Shown here: positions 1 to 7,272 of the stretch, piece after piece
Position numbering within the stretch: the stretch's first letter is position 1
Layout of the letters: every line of letters starts with the position of its first letter
Assembly (NCBI RefSeq): GCF_007830255.1
Contig: NZ_VLKG01000001.1
Location: 1-64,000 of the forward strand
DNA from: Azomonas agilis
GTDB taxonomy: Bacteria > Pseudomonadota > Gammaproteobacteria > Pseudomonadales > Pseudomonadaceae
Reading direction: 5' to 3'
Length of the DNA: 64,000 nucleotides
Translations under genes and position numbers: made by a program
Notes under the pieces: model-generated
Database searches by the model: none
What the model was told of the DNA's origin: nothing
Seen by the model: only the letters and a program-made list of their open reading frames with translations

Positions 1-7
1 GTCATGG

Positions 8-268
8 TTAGTCCTCGGTGGGGGCGTTCAGCAGATCAGGGTCAAACTGGTCGCACAGCTCATAACCTGTTTGTTGCACCAGCACGGCTAGGGCTTTGGC
101 TGCATTAGCTAAACCGCTTTCCAATTCATGATGCAGGTGGTGTTCACTACCATCGGCCCCCAGCAGATCAGCAATGGCGCTTAAACCAAGTCCGGCACAG
201 GTCAGGGTATTGGCCCGCTCATAAGCCAAAGCATCATTGTGGCGGCGATTGATCGGAGGGCGGCTCAT
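8..268 (-). CDS. small element-encoded protein of unknown function (86 aa)
   Basis: I do not recognise the product. It is the last visible gene of a leftward run of four small genes, and its ATG overlaps the stop of the gene before it in an ATGA arrangement. That indicates translational coupling. The protein is predicted soluble and helical, and begins with a basic segment (RPPINRRHND). It lies in the integrative element that ends at the tRNA-Pro fragment near 5.6 kb. It could be a regulator or a packaging or replication accessory, but the sequence does not say which. Confidence 0.6.
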   Translation of the reverse strand: MSRPPINRRHNDALAYERANTLTCAGLGLSAIADLLGADGSEHHLHHELESGLANAAKALAVLVQQTGYELCDQFDPDLLNAPTED

Positions 269-597
269 GGAGTCACCTCCAGCGCTTGAGCCAGACTCAG
301 ACGTTCTTCAGCACCTCGGCTTAAATCCGTCATCACCAGACTGAGGTTACCCAGCTCTTGGAGTAACCAGCCAAGGCTCATTAGCTCATCGGCATTTAAG
401 CCAAAGTCTTGGTTGTGGGCGGCACTGGCGATGCACCAGCCAATGGCAGAAACACCCGTAGTCAGGGTGCCAAAGCATGAATCCGCTGCTTGTGTAATAC
501 GTTGCAGTCGCTCGGTCTGCTCAGTGGTTAGTGGGGTATTTCTAAAGGCTGGGGCGATGCTGTCCAGATCCACCAGTAACTCACGCAGGCGGCTCAT
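265..597 (-). CDS. small element-encoded protein of unknown function (110 aa)
   Basis: Uncharacterised soluble protein with no signal peptide or membrane segment. Its start overlaps the upstream stop in a TAATG arrangement and its stop overlaps the downstream start (ATGA), so it is a middle cistron of a coupled operon. The mid-region is hydrophobic and helical (ELMSLGWLLQELGNLS). Such sets of short overlapping genes are usual in satellite-phage-like elements. A function cannot be assigned. Confidence 0.62.
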   Translation of the reverse strand: MSRLRELLVDLDSIAPAFRNTPLTTEQTERLQRITQAADSCFGTLTTGVSAIGWCIASAAHNQDFGLNADELMSLGWLLQELGNLSLVMTDLSRGAEERLSLAQALEVTP

Positions 598-866
598 TAC
601 TTCACCTCCTGTACGGCGTTTAGGGCGTTATCCAGTCGCTCTGATTCAGCGTTTAAATACTGAGAACAGTCGTGGGCCAAGTAATGCCCCAAGCGGGCCA
701 GATCCTTGGCTACGTCCATACGGTTTTCAGCGGGGGATGAGGCATCCAGTACCGCCGGAATAGCCGCCATCAATGCCGTGAGCCAGCGGGTGTGCTCTAC
801 GCCATAACGGACGGTTTCTAGGCTTTCATCAGCTACTTGAGCGGCACTAAAAACAGGCTGTTTCAC
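597..866 (-). CDS. small element-encoded protein of unknown function (89 aa)
   Basis: Uncharacterised soluble protein. The likely start is GTG at 866, which overlaps the stop of the preceding gene (GTGA). It shows a helical pattern with several acidic residues. Coupled on both sides to the other small genes of the operon, it most likely belongs to the same accessory function of the element. I found no recognisable domain. Confidence 0.6.
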   Translation of the reverse strand: MKQPVFSAAQVADESLETVRYGVEHTRWLTALMAAIPAVLDASSPAENRMDVAKDLARLGHYLAHDCSQYLNAESERLDNALNAVQEVK

Positions 867-1036
867 TGAACACCTCCTAGGGTTTCCAGCGCGCGGGCCT
901 TGTTCATGTGGTCGTTGTAGCGATTAAGGCGGGTAGAGAGGGAGGAATCAGCGTGTAAGGCAGCTAAGGCCATGCGCCGATGGGCGATTGCCCGAATTTT
1001 GGACGGATTGAGGCTGAGGATATGACGTAGTGTCAT
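863..1036 (-). CDS. first gene of the small-gene operon (57 aa); frame is open further upstream
   Basis: The ATG at 1036 follows a good Shine-Dalgarno sequence (AAGGAGCTACACCC before ATG). The product is short, basic and rich in Arg and His. The stop overlaps the next gene's GTG. The frame stays open far upstream. A start at 1309 would give a 148-residue protein whose extra part (including GYSVPALVKATGDGFG and IVWRFFMPAM) recalls, from memory, Icd/Ash-like ORFs of P4-type elements. A degraded copy of this gene lies at about 5693-5850 outside the attachment site, so it is a conserved part of this element family. The function is unknown. Confidence 0.6.
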   Translation of the reverse strand: MTLRHILSLNPSKIRAIAHRRMALAALHADSSLSTRLNRYNDHMNKARALETLGGVQ

Positions 1037-1381
1037 GGGTGTAGCTCCTTGATTAGTGGAGCTGCCACGAGTCGTCGCCAAACGATTTTGGGTGGCAGCT
1101 GTACGCAGGTTGGCGAACCGGGAATCAAGGCACCCGGCACACCCGAAGGTGTCCCGCGCACAGCCGCCATGACAGGACATTGCGGGCATAAAAAAACGCC
1201 ACACAATGGTCATTGGGGCGCTGGTGCGCCTTGATTTGTTCGAGTCGCCAAACCCGTCCCCTGTCGCTTTCACAAGGGCAGGCACAGAGTAGCCTCTGAA
1301 TGCCCCCATATCAACCCGTATGTAGACGTATGCGTCCAGTTGTGTACTAATAGGATGTAAACCATAGTTTACGGATAGAGC
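1037..1381. promoter_or_regulatory. divergent control region with palindromic operator candidate
   Basis: This 345-bp gap separates the leftward small-gene operon from the rightward toxin-antitoxin pair. Just before the toxin start there is a perfect palindrome, GTAAAC-CATA-GTTTAC, at 1357-1372. That is the right size and place for an autoregulatory operator of the HigA-type antitoxin. A second short hairpin, GGCGC-TGGT-GCGCC, lies at 1217-1230. The leftward frame of the small gene remains open through part of this gap, so it may be partly coding. Confidence 0.4.
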
Positions 1382-1678
1382 ATGTCCATCGTCCTTCTCC
1401 AAACTCCAACGTATCAACAATGGTTTGCCAGCCTCAGAGATATGCGGGCCAAAGCACGCATTCAGGCCCGATTGCGGCGGATAGAGCTGGGTACTTTTGG
1501 GGACTGCAAGCCGGTGGGTACAGGAGTCTCCGAGTTGAGAATCGACTACGGCCCCGGTTACCGGATTTACTTCGTCCAACAAGGTTACGAGCTGGTTGTT
1601 CTGCTGGGTGGCGGTGATAAGTCCAGCCAAGAACGAGACATTAAAGCGGCTATTCAATTGGCCAACGAATACCGATAG
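1382..1678 (+). CDS. higB: HigB/RelE-family toxin of a type II toxin-antitoxin pair
   Basis: A 98-residue RelE/ParE-superfamily protein of the phage-derived Gp49-like/HigB subgroup (family once called addiction module killer protein). The sequence shows the expected order: an N-terminal strand, a basic helix ([14 protein letters not shown]), the [17 protein letters not shown] strand core, and the [15 protein letters not shown] segment. Members cleave mRNA, usually at the ribosome. It is followed 6 bp later by its antitoxin in the toxin-first order typical of higBA. It probably stabilises the integrative element. The length is normal and the frame intact. Confidence 0.87.
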   Translation: MSIVLLQTPTYQQWFASLRDMRAKARIQARLRRIELGTFGDCKPVGTGVSELRIDYGPGYRIYFVQQGYELVVLLGGGDKSSQERDIKAAIQLANEYR

Positions 1679-1684
1679 GACACG

Positions 1685-1996
1685 ATGATGACTGAGCACA
1701 AACTGACCCGCTGGGATGCCGCTGATTACCTGAATACAGAGGAAGATATCACCCTGTATTTGGAGGCCTGCCTTGAAGAAAATGATCCGGCTTTGTTTGC
1801 TGCGGCCTTGGGTGACGTGGCTCGTGCGCGAGGCATGATGCAACTGGCCCGTGATACAGGATTGACCCGTGAGGGCTTGTATAAGGCGCTGTCTCCTGAA
1901 GGTAATCCCAGCATGGCTACCATCATGAAGGTGATGACGGCTTTGGGTGTACGGCTGCACGTTGAGCCTTTGGCGGGCTCTAGTCATCAGGCTTAA
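1685..1996 (+). CDS. higA: HigA-type antitoxin
   Basis: A 103-residue protein of the addiction-module antidote family. The N-terminal half (LTRWDAADYLNTEEDI) is the typical toxin-contacting region. The C-terminal half is an Xre-like helix-turn-helix (LARDTGLTREGLYKALS, then NPSMATIMKVMTALG). It should neutralise the neighbouring toxin and repress the operon, plausibly through the palindrome at 1357-1372. Two adjacent ATG codons (1685, 1688) are possible starts. A strong terminator follows. Confidence 0.87.
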   Translation: MMTEHKLTRWDAADYLNTEEDITLYLEACLEENDPALFAAALGDVARARGMMQLARDTGLTREGLYKALSPEGNPSMATIMKVMTALGVRLHVEPLAGSSHQA

Positions 1997-2063
1997 ATAA
2001 GGCACCAGCAACCCCACAGGGTTTTGGTTATACTGGTGGCGCAATATGCTGATTGTTTTAATG

Positions 2064-2090
2064 AGGCTGCCCTGACTGGCAGCCTTTTTT
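2064..2090 (+). terminator. Rho-independent terminator after higBA
   Basis: Perfect 8-bp stem AGGCTGCC/GGCAGCCT with a 6-base loop, followed by a run of T. It lies between the rightward toxin-antitoxin pair and the convergent KilA-N gene. Confidence 0.85.
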
Positions 2091-2101
2091 ATGCCTGTCA
2101 T

Positions 2102-2767
2102 TTAAGCAGCCTCCAAAGACTTGCCTAGCAAGCCTCGCATGTACTTCAACAGGTTCTGCTTTCGCTCAGCGTAGGGCATTCCAAGGCCGATCAGCACGGT
2201 ATCCCGTAGTTCCGCTAAGGTCAGAGCCTCCAATTCAGCAGCGCTCAACTGGTCACGGTCACGGCCAGCAAAAGAACCTGCTATCACCTCATTGATGAGT
2301 TGAGCTTCATTGATGAAATGATGCCTAGCTGGTGCCTTACCGCGTAACTCGCAATTGAGCTTTACCGCATCACAAAGACCTCGGTAGCCAATAGCGGCTT
2401 CGCGTCGGGCTGCGTTCCAAGGCTTCCTGTGTCCGCGTAGAAGTTCATCGATACGCAAATCGCACCACGCCGCAAAGTCATCGGACAGCCAGCGGGCGAA
2501 TGCTACAGCTAGTTTTGGGTGAATCCATGTACCACCATTCTTGCCGCGTTTGGTTCTAATGAAGTCGGGCACGTTGTAAATACCAGATTTTCCGGTATTT
2601 AAAGCACGCACCAATGCACTGATATAGCTGGTAGTGCTTGGCAGGGATGACCAGTCGTTCACACGCTTTCCAAATCGCTCGGCAATCTCTGTTGCATTGA
2701 GCCAGCCATCAGAATTGAAGCATACGGTATGGTTTTCGTAGACAAAGGGGATGATTTTAGTGGTCAT
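2102..2767 (-). CDS. KilA-N domain protein
   Basis: A 221-residue protein whose N-terminal 110 residues match the KilA-N fold: DGWLNATEIAERFGKRVNDW, then GTWIHPKLAVAFARWLS and FAAWCDLRIDELL. KilA-N is a DNA-binding domain common in phages and phage-like elements, often with regulatory or replication-linked roles. The C-terminal half has no domain I know. The start codon abuts the stop of the AlpA gene (TGAATG), so the two are co-transcribed and probably coupled. The role in this element is unknown. Confidence 0.85.
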   Translation of the reverse strand: MTTKIIPFVYENHTVCFNSDGWLNATEIAERFGKRVNDWSSLPSTTSYISALVRALNTGKSGIYNVPDFIRTKRGKNGGTWIHPKLAVAFARWLSDDFAAWCDLRIDELLRGHRKPWNAARREAAIGYRGLCDAVKLNCELRGKAPARHHFINEAQLINEVIAGSFAGRDRDQLSAAELEALTLAELRDTVLIGLGMPYAERKQNLLKYMRGLLGKSLEAA

Positions 2768-3031
2768 TCAAGCCACTCCATCCAAGCGGGTGGCAACCCA
2801 TTTATCTACCAAATCAGCATCCCAACCCACACTACGCTGACCTATTTTGACAGCCTTAGGAAACTCTCCCCTCCCCATCAAGGTATAAATCCAAGCACGG
2901 CCAAAACCAGTAGCTGCCATAACTTGAGGTAACCGATAGATACGGCGCTGAATATGATTTACTCGGCTGGTGCGGGACGGGGTAACAGAATTCGAGGTAT
3001 CAGCCGAAACTTGACCAACAATGGCAGGCAT
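2768..3031 (-). CDS. alpA: AlpA-family helix-turn-helix regulator
   Basis: An 87-residue protein. Residues 30-80 give the AlpA/MerR-like pattern RIYRLPQVMAATGFGRAWIY, then GEFPKAVKIGQRSVGWD and a final VDKWVATR helix. AlpA proteins activate integrase expression or act as excisionase-like factors in P4-type elements. Its place two genes downstream of the integrase, in the same orientation, fits that. The first 25 residues are variable, so the start could be a later codon. Confidence 0.85.
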   Translation of the reverse strand: MPAIVGQVSADTSNSVTPSRTSRVNHIQRRIYRLPQVMAATGFGRAWIYTLMGRGEFPKAVKIGQRSVGWDADLVDKWVATRLDGVA

Positions 3032-3138
3032 AGCCAGTTCTCCTTGGCGCTCAGTGGCGCGTAGTGGAAGTGGCTAGGCAAGATATGCAATAAAATACAG
3101 CTTGTGCCTCATTGGGGTTTAGTAAAACCCCAATGGGG

Positions 3139-3849
3139 TCAGCTTTTATCCTTAAAAGCAGCGGCTTCACTGAGAAACTTCACTACCGTCTCAGGGCTAT
3201 TTGGCATCTGTAGGCCGTATTGCGCGGCGGCGGCTCTTAAAGTCGTATCAGCAGCATAGGGTTTAGATAGATCAACATCGGCTATAGCCGCTAACGTAGC
3301 AATTATTTGATAAATACTTTTTCGTTCACTTGAGTGAAGAGGTTTGTCGGGCTGGCTCAGTTGGTTTTGGCTACCATTTATCTCTGCCTCCAAACTCAGA
3401 AGCACCTCTCCACGTAAGACCCATTGAGCTGAATCTGGCAATGTGGTCTCCAATATACGTACAACCCTGTTTTCTATATCCGAGTCAAAAACTAAAGGAA
3501 AGAGTGCGCTTTCTATCTCACCTTGTGAGTTTATACGGATAACTTGTCCACTAGGTCGTAGATCCCATACCTCAGCTATCCCACCCTCTATCGGAAAAGG
3601 ATCACCGTAAAAAGTCTCTGAAAATCCTTCTACAGAGGACTTATGTACTGTTTCTGCTCTAGCTGGTGTTGGATCACCAAAATAAGCTGAAATTTTTATT
3701 TCCCCACTTACTGCTAAATGGATTAGATCCTTTTCTGTCAGCGTTTCTGTCGTTTTGGTCGACAAATAGGTTGCCGCCTCGCTTAAAGTCACCCATTTTT
3801 TACGTCTTATAAGCCAAGTCATTCCCTTCGCTCTCCCAAGCACTCCCAC
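3139..3849 (-). CDS. uncharacterised element protein with N-terminal helix-turn-helix-like segment (236 aa)
   Basis: I do not recognise a named family. The N-terminus (KKWVTLSEAATYLSTKTTE) looks like a small DNA-binding or adaptor helix pair. The C-terminus has a conserved-looking pattern (RKSIYQIIATLAAIADVD, then TLRAAAAQYGLQMPNSPETV) that recurs in proteins of mobile elements. It has no signal peptide or transmembrane segment. It lies between the integrase and alpA on the same strand. A start at residue 10 (ATG) is also possible. Confidence 0.65.
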   Translation of the reverse strand: MGVLGRAKGMTWLIRRKKWVTLSEAATYLSTKTTETLTEKDLIHLAVSGEIKISAYFGDPTPARAETVHKSSVEGFSETFYGDPFPIEGGIAEVWDLRPSGQVIRINSQGEIESALFPLVFDSDIENRVVRILETTLPDSAQWVLRGEVLLSLEAEINGSQNQLSQPDKPLHSSERKSIYQIIATLAAIADVDLSKPYAADTTLRAAAAQYGLQMPNSPETVVKFLSEAAAFKDKS

Positions 3850-3858
3850 TAGAAAAAA

Positions 3859-3916
3859 TCAGCCAACCAAGCGGGTGGGAAGTCCGCCTTTCGCCCCGTC
3901 GGGCTAGGTTGGCTGA
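3859..3916. terminator. long inverted repeat between integrase and next gene
   Basis: A perfect 10-bp inverted repeat, TCAGCCAACC/GGTTGGCTGA, encloses a GC-rich loop that can form a second hairpin. It occupies the short gap after the integrase stop, so it may terminate or attenuate integrase transcription. There is no clear T-run. Confidence 0.45.
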
Positions 3917-3937
3917 GTAACTCTGATAAGCGCTGTC

Positions 3938-5386
3938 TTATAAGGTCTTGGTCTTTCGCATTGGAACCACATTGTCAGCCATCAATATCGCCTCAATGCG
4001 CTCCCCTAAAAGCCCCCAAGCCTGAGCTTTCTCTTGACTGTATTCATGGTGGAGGTAGTGCCGTCGAACTTTTGAGCCACCCAGTAGATGATTTTGGCAG
4101 CGGTCGATGATTTCTAAAGGAATCCCTAACTCCTGCATCATCGTAGCTCCTGTTCGGCGTAGATCGTGGGGAGTCCAAGCACCACGCGCACCAGCAGCCA
4201 ATACCAATGAATCATCGTGATGGCGGCCGGCTAAGGGCTTAGCGCGGTTTTTAAACCGGCACTGGCGATCTCCCACCAGCTTTGAAACCGTTTTAAGGCA
4301 AACGTGGCCATCATTATGAGTGGCGGGAAATAAGTAGGTTGCATCACCAGTCAGACCATAAAGCTCTTTGAATTGGCGCAAAGCGAAGGGAGATAAAAAC
4401 ACATGGTGCTCTTGTCGCTTATTGCGCTTGCCTTTGGTGTTCTCAGCAGGAACAAACCACTCTCCTGTATCTAAGTTCACATGCCGCCATTCTGCTTTTA
4501 AGAGTTCACCAATACGGCAGAGCGTTGATAAGCAAATCCATATTGCACATTGGACTTTACGATTAACGGGACGAATACCCGTGTATTTTTTGCCTGAAGG
4601 TAAACCAGCGTAGTTTTGCTCTAACCCAACGAAGATATTGCGTAGCTCTCGAATTTCATCAGCGGACAGTACCCGGTCACGCTCTTCCTGATAGTCAGGG
4701 TCGAGTAGTTGTTCAACGTCGATTAGATCTGCTGGATTACCATCTAACATCAGCCCACGCCAAGGCTTGCGCTTTTCTGCCCATCGTAGCATTTGGCCTA
4801 TGTCATTGTTCAAAACCACCACTGTACGGTTTAGGCCGCGTGCTCGGACGGTACGCAGAATATCTAGCAAATCCTTTTCCTTTAGTTCGTGTATTCGCCG
4901 TTTTCCAATAACGGGCAGCACATCTTTTTCAAAACTTCGCCGCAGCCCTGCATTCCCATCCTGTCGTGCAACGCCGTCCTTTATCCAGTCTGCGAATAAA
5001 TCCGCTATGGTAAGGTTCTCAGTAGCCTTACGCTCTGCCTCGACAATAGTGGCTTCAATAGCGGCTTGGGCCTGAATCTTCACAGCCTTTTTCTCATCAC
5101 AAGGATTGATGCCGTCAGCAACCTTCTGGCGAGCTTTATCGCGCTCTGCGCGAATATCTGCAACCCTAATATCAGGATAAGTACCACACTGATACCAAGC
5201 TACTTTTCCAGCCCAACGGAAAGCGTACTTAAAACGGATACTAACCGCCCCACTAGCGCCTACCCTGACCTCTCCAGATAAACCACCACCATCGCTAATA
5301 GTGTCCCCTTTCCAGTGAGCAGGTATCGCTTGCAGCTCCTTTACTGTCCATTCACCGCCTTTACCAGCTTTGGGGTATCGAGTCAT
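3938..5386 (-). CDS. P4-type tyrosine integrase
   Basis: A site-specific recombinase of about 482 residues. The N-terminal 100 residues resemble the DUF4102 arm-binding domain. A SAM-like core-binding domain follows (TIADLFADWIKDGVA), then a catalytic domain with the Arg of LCRIGELLKAEW, a Lys in the TKGKRNKRQEHHV strand, the HDLRRTGATMM motif, and the terminal His-Tyr region (RRHYLHHEYS). All catalytic elements are present, so it is probably active. ATG at 5386 is preferred over the GTG at 5419. It directly adjoins phased repeats and the tRNA-Pro fragment, as expected for an integrase next to its attachment site. Confidence 0.92.
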   Translation of the reverse strand: MTRYPKAGKGGEWTVKELQAIPAHWKGDTISDGGGLSGEVRVGASGAVSIRFKYAFRWAGKVAWYQCGTYPDIRVADIRAERDKARQKVADGINPCDEKKAVKIQAQAAIEATIVEAERKATENLTIADLFADWIKDGVARQDGNAGLRRSFEKDVLPVIGKRRIHELKEKDLLDILRTVRARGLNRTVVVLNNDIGQMLRWAEKRKPWRGLMLDGNPADLIDVEQLLDPDYQEERDRVLSADEIRELRNIFVGLEQNYAGLPSGKKYTGIRPVNRKVQCAIWICLSTLCRIGELLKAEWRHVNLDTGEWFVPAENTKGKRNKRQEHHVFLSPFALRQFKELYGLTGDATYLFPATHNDGHVCLKTVSKLVGDRQCRFKNRAKPLAGRHHDDSLVLAAGARGAWTPHDLRRTGATMMQELGIPLEIIDRCQNHLLGGSKVRRHYLHHEYSQEKAQAWGLLGERIEAILMADNVVPMRKTKTL

Positions 5387-5432
5387 GTCCGTCTCAGGGG
5401 TAAACAAAGGGGTAAACACAAAATCTGGCTTT

Positions 5433-5531
5433 AGGTAGAAACCAGTAGACTTCAGTAGACAACCAATATGCCTACAACCCTTATAAACACTGGAGTTAGC
5501 TTATTCCACTAACTTCTACTAACGTCCACTG
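5433..5531. repeat. two inverted clusters of 10-bp-phased octamers, candidate integrase arm sites
   Basis: Three octamers in one orientation (AGGTAGAA, CAGTAGAC, CAGTAGAC) start at 5433, 5443 and 5453. Three of the complementary type (TTCCACTA, TTCTACTA, GTCCACTG) start at 5504, 5514 and 5524. Spacing is exactly one helical turn within each cluster. They lie between the integrase start and the tRNA-Pro fragment, where arm-type sites for the integrase or an AlpA-type excisionase would be expected. Confidence 0.5.
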
Positions 5532-5546
5532 AAATCTAGCTAATAA

Positions 5547-5595
5547 TTGCATGGGGTGCAAGGGGTAGAGTGTTCAAATCACTCCGTCCCGACCA
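5547..5595 (+). other. 3' half of tRNA-Pro(GGG): element attachment site (att)
   Basis: The 49 bases form a 4-bp anticodon stem (TTGC/GCAA) around the loop ATGGGGT with anticodon GGG. A variable region follows, then a perfect T-stem (GAGTG/CACTC) around TTCAAAT, and the 3' acceptor strand CGTCCCG-A-CCA. No 5' half precedes it. P4-type integrases insert at the 3' end of tRNA genes and leave such a fragment at one end, so this marks the right boundary of the element. The intact tRNA-Pro, beginning with CGGGACG, should lie left of base 1. Confidence 0.85.
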
Positions 5596-5611
5596 AATAA
5601 ATCAACGACTT

Positions 5612-5639
5612 AGGCCGATCAGAAATGATCGGCCTTTTT
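5612..5639 (+). terminator. Rho-independent terminator after the tRNA-Pro fragment
   Basis: Perfect 10-bp stem AGGCCGATCA/TGATCGGCCT with a 4-base loop and five T. It is probably the original tRNA-Pro terminator, displaced when the element inserted. Confidence 0.85.
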
Positions 5640-5692
5640 CGTTTGCGCGAAGAAAGAGGTAAACCTAAACCAGTGTTGGAAGAGTAGCCACA

Positions 5693-5850
5693 AAATCGCA
5701 GGCCTTGCTCATGCACTGATTGAGCGATTTAGGTGGGTAGATTAAGAAGGAATCCGCATGTCAGGTAGCCAAAGCCAATTACCTGAATTTTACACGGATT
5801 GAGGCTAAGGACATGACACAACCTTATGGATAGTTCTCCACGAGTTAGAT
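5693..5850 (-). pseudogene. decayed copy of the small element gene at 863-1036
   Basis: Over about 160 bases this stretch aligns with 890-1075 in the same orientation. Shared blocks include GGCCTTG, GGATTGAGGCTAAGGA (GGATTGAGGCTGAGGA in the intact copy), the AGCCAAAGCCA block and CCACGAG. There are substitutions and small deletions, and no intact frame. It lies outside the attachment site and looks like the relic of an earlier related element at the same tRNA. The rest of the 5596-5989 gap shows only the terminator above and an A+T-rich stretch before the diguanylate cyclase. Confidence 0.65.
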
Positions 5851-5989
5851 AGGAAAAAATCACTAAGCAGCTACCGAGCTGTAATGAAACATGCTATACA
5901 AAGCAAAATGCCACCTATACTTATCGAGTTAGTATATTTCTATCTGAATATCTAAATAGTGCTCAAGTATAAAAATTAATGGAGTAATA

Positions 5990-7102
5990 ATGAAACAAAC
6001 GGATCAGACGCTTCTTGAGCAAATGCGCATCACTGACTTTGAAGTCGAGCACCGAAAAAATTTGTTTTTATTCTCCAGCGTAGATGCACAACTACTTAAA
6101 TCCTGTAAGTCGCTTATTGAGCAAAATATTGATGCAGTTGTATCCGAATTCTATCGAATGCAAACCAGTATCCCAGAAATTGCTCTATTAATTGGCGATG
6201 CGGATACATTGGCTCGACTACGCAGTGCCCAGCGCCGATATATTTTGGACTTATTCAGCGGCCTGTATGATCTTGAATATATAAATAATAGATTGCGTAT
6301 AGGCCTTGTACACAAGCGTATTGGTGTAGAACCTAAACTGTATTTGTCAGCCATTTATACGCTTAAACATCTACTGCATGAAACGATAGAAAAGAACAGT
6401 CAGCCGGATATGAACCGTATCGCTATTATCTCAGCACTTGATAAGTTATTACTGTTCGATGTCACCTTAGTATTTGAAACTTATATCCGTAGCCTCGTAT
6501 CAGAAATCGAAACTGCTAAAGACAAATCAGAGCAATATGCGCGCAGTATGGAGGAAAAAGTCAAGGAGCGAACGCGCCAACTAGAGGAGATATCCTGTAC
6601 GGATGCCTTAACCGGATTACTCAACGTTAGGCATCTCCAAGACATTATCACTACAGCCCTACGCAGTGCCCAACGGCGTTCTGAACCCGTTTCAGTGATT
6701 TACATTGATATCGACGACTTTAAAAAAATTAATGACACACAAGGCCATCAGCGGGGCGATGAAATTCTTCGCACCGTTGGAAACCTAATAAAAGATACAG
6801 CCCGTATGGAGGATAATTGTATCCGTTATGGTGGCGATGAGTTTTGTGTTCTTTTAACCAATTGCCGAGAAGATCAAGCCAGAGAACAATTTATTAACCG
6901 TCTCACTCAAAAAATCAGTGAACGATTATCTGGTGTTACCATCAGTATTGGTGTAGCCCAAACCGGGCCTAATGAATATTTGGATGCTCATACACTCATC
7001 AAAATTGCAGATGAGCGCATGTATGCAGCAAAACAAACCCATAAGAACAACATAGCTAAAATCACCACCCTTGGTGTGGATAAACTCATTGAGTCCAGTT
7101 AA
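5990..7102 (+). CDS. globin-coupled sensor diguanylate cyclase
   Basis: A 370-residue protein. Residues 15-170 match the sensor-globin fold. His108 in RLRIGLVHKRIGVEP is the expected proximal haem ligand. A coiled linker follows (KDKSEQYARSMEEKVKERT), then a GGDEF domain from about 203. The active-site signature GGDEF is intact at 281-285 and is preceded at the correct distance by an RxxD inhibitory site (RMED, 272-275). It should make cyclic di-GMP from GTP under control of oxygen or another haem ligand, like DosC. It has no EAL domain and is soluble. It stands alone and starts from ATG after GGAG. Confidence 0.9.
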   Translation: MKQTDQTLLEQMRITDFEVEHRKNLFLFSSVDAQLLKSCKSLIEQNIDAVVSEFYRMQTSIPEIALLIGDADTLARLRSAQRRYILDLFSGLYDLEYINNRLRIGLVHKRIGVEPKLYLSAIYTLKHLLHETIEKNSQPDMNRIAIISALDKLLLFDVTLVFETYIRSLVSEIETAKDKSEQYARSMEEKVKERTRQLEEISCTDALTGLLNVRHLQDIITTALRSAQRRSEPVSVIYIDIDDFKKINDTQGHQRGDEILRTVGNLIKDTARMEDNCIRYGGDEFCVLLTNCREDQAREQFINRLTQKISERLSGVTISIGVAQTGPNEYLDAHTLIKIADERMYAAKQTHKNNIAKITTLGVDKLIESS

Positions 7103-7272
7103 AAATCAACCCATTAAAACAGTTTACGAATACTAGACTTTAATAAATAGTTTAACAAAGCTCCATTAACAGTGTCTTAACAGAGACCCTAGCCAACGAC
7201 TACAAACTTACAAATGCATATACTAAAACGCCTAAAGTTGCACTTGTGTACCAAGACCAGAGGGCATTATTG

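Noticed and set aside
863-2101. A 412-codon open frame on the minus strand covering the toxin-antitoxin pair
   Set aside because: It is antisense to well-recognised HigB and HigA genes. Only its 3' end (863-1036, perhaps from 1309) has a ribosome site and protein-like sequence.
5547-5595. A complete tRNA-Pro gene
   Set aside because: The D-arm and 5' acceptor strand are missing; the bases before the anticodon stem do not resemble a tRNA 5' half.
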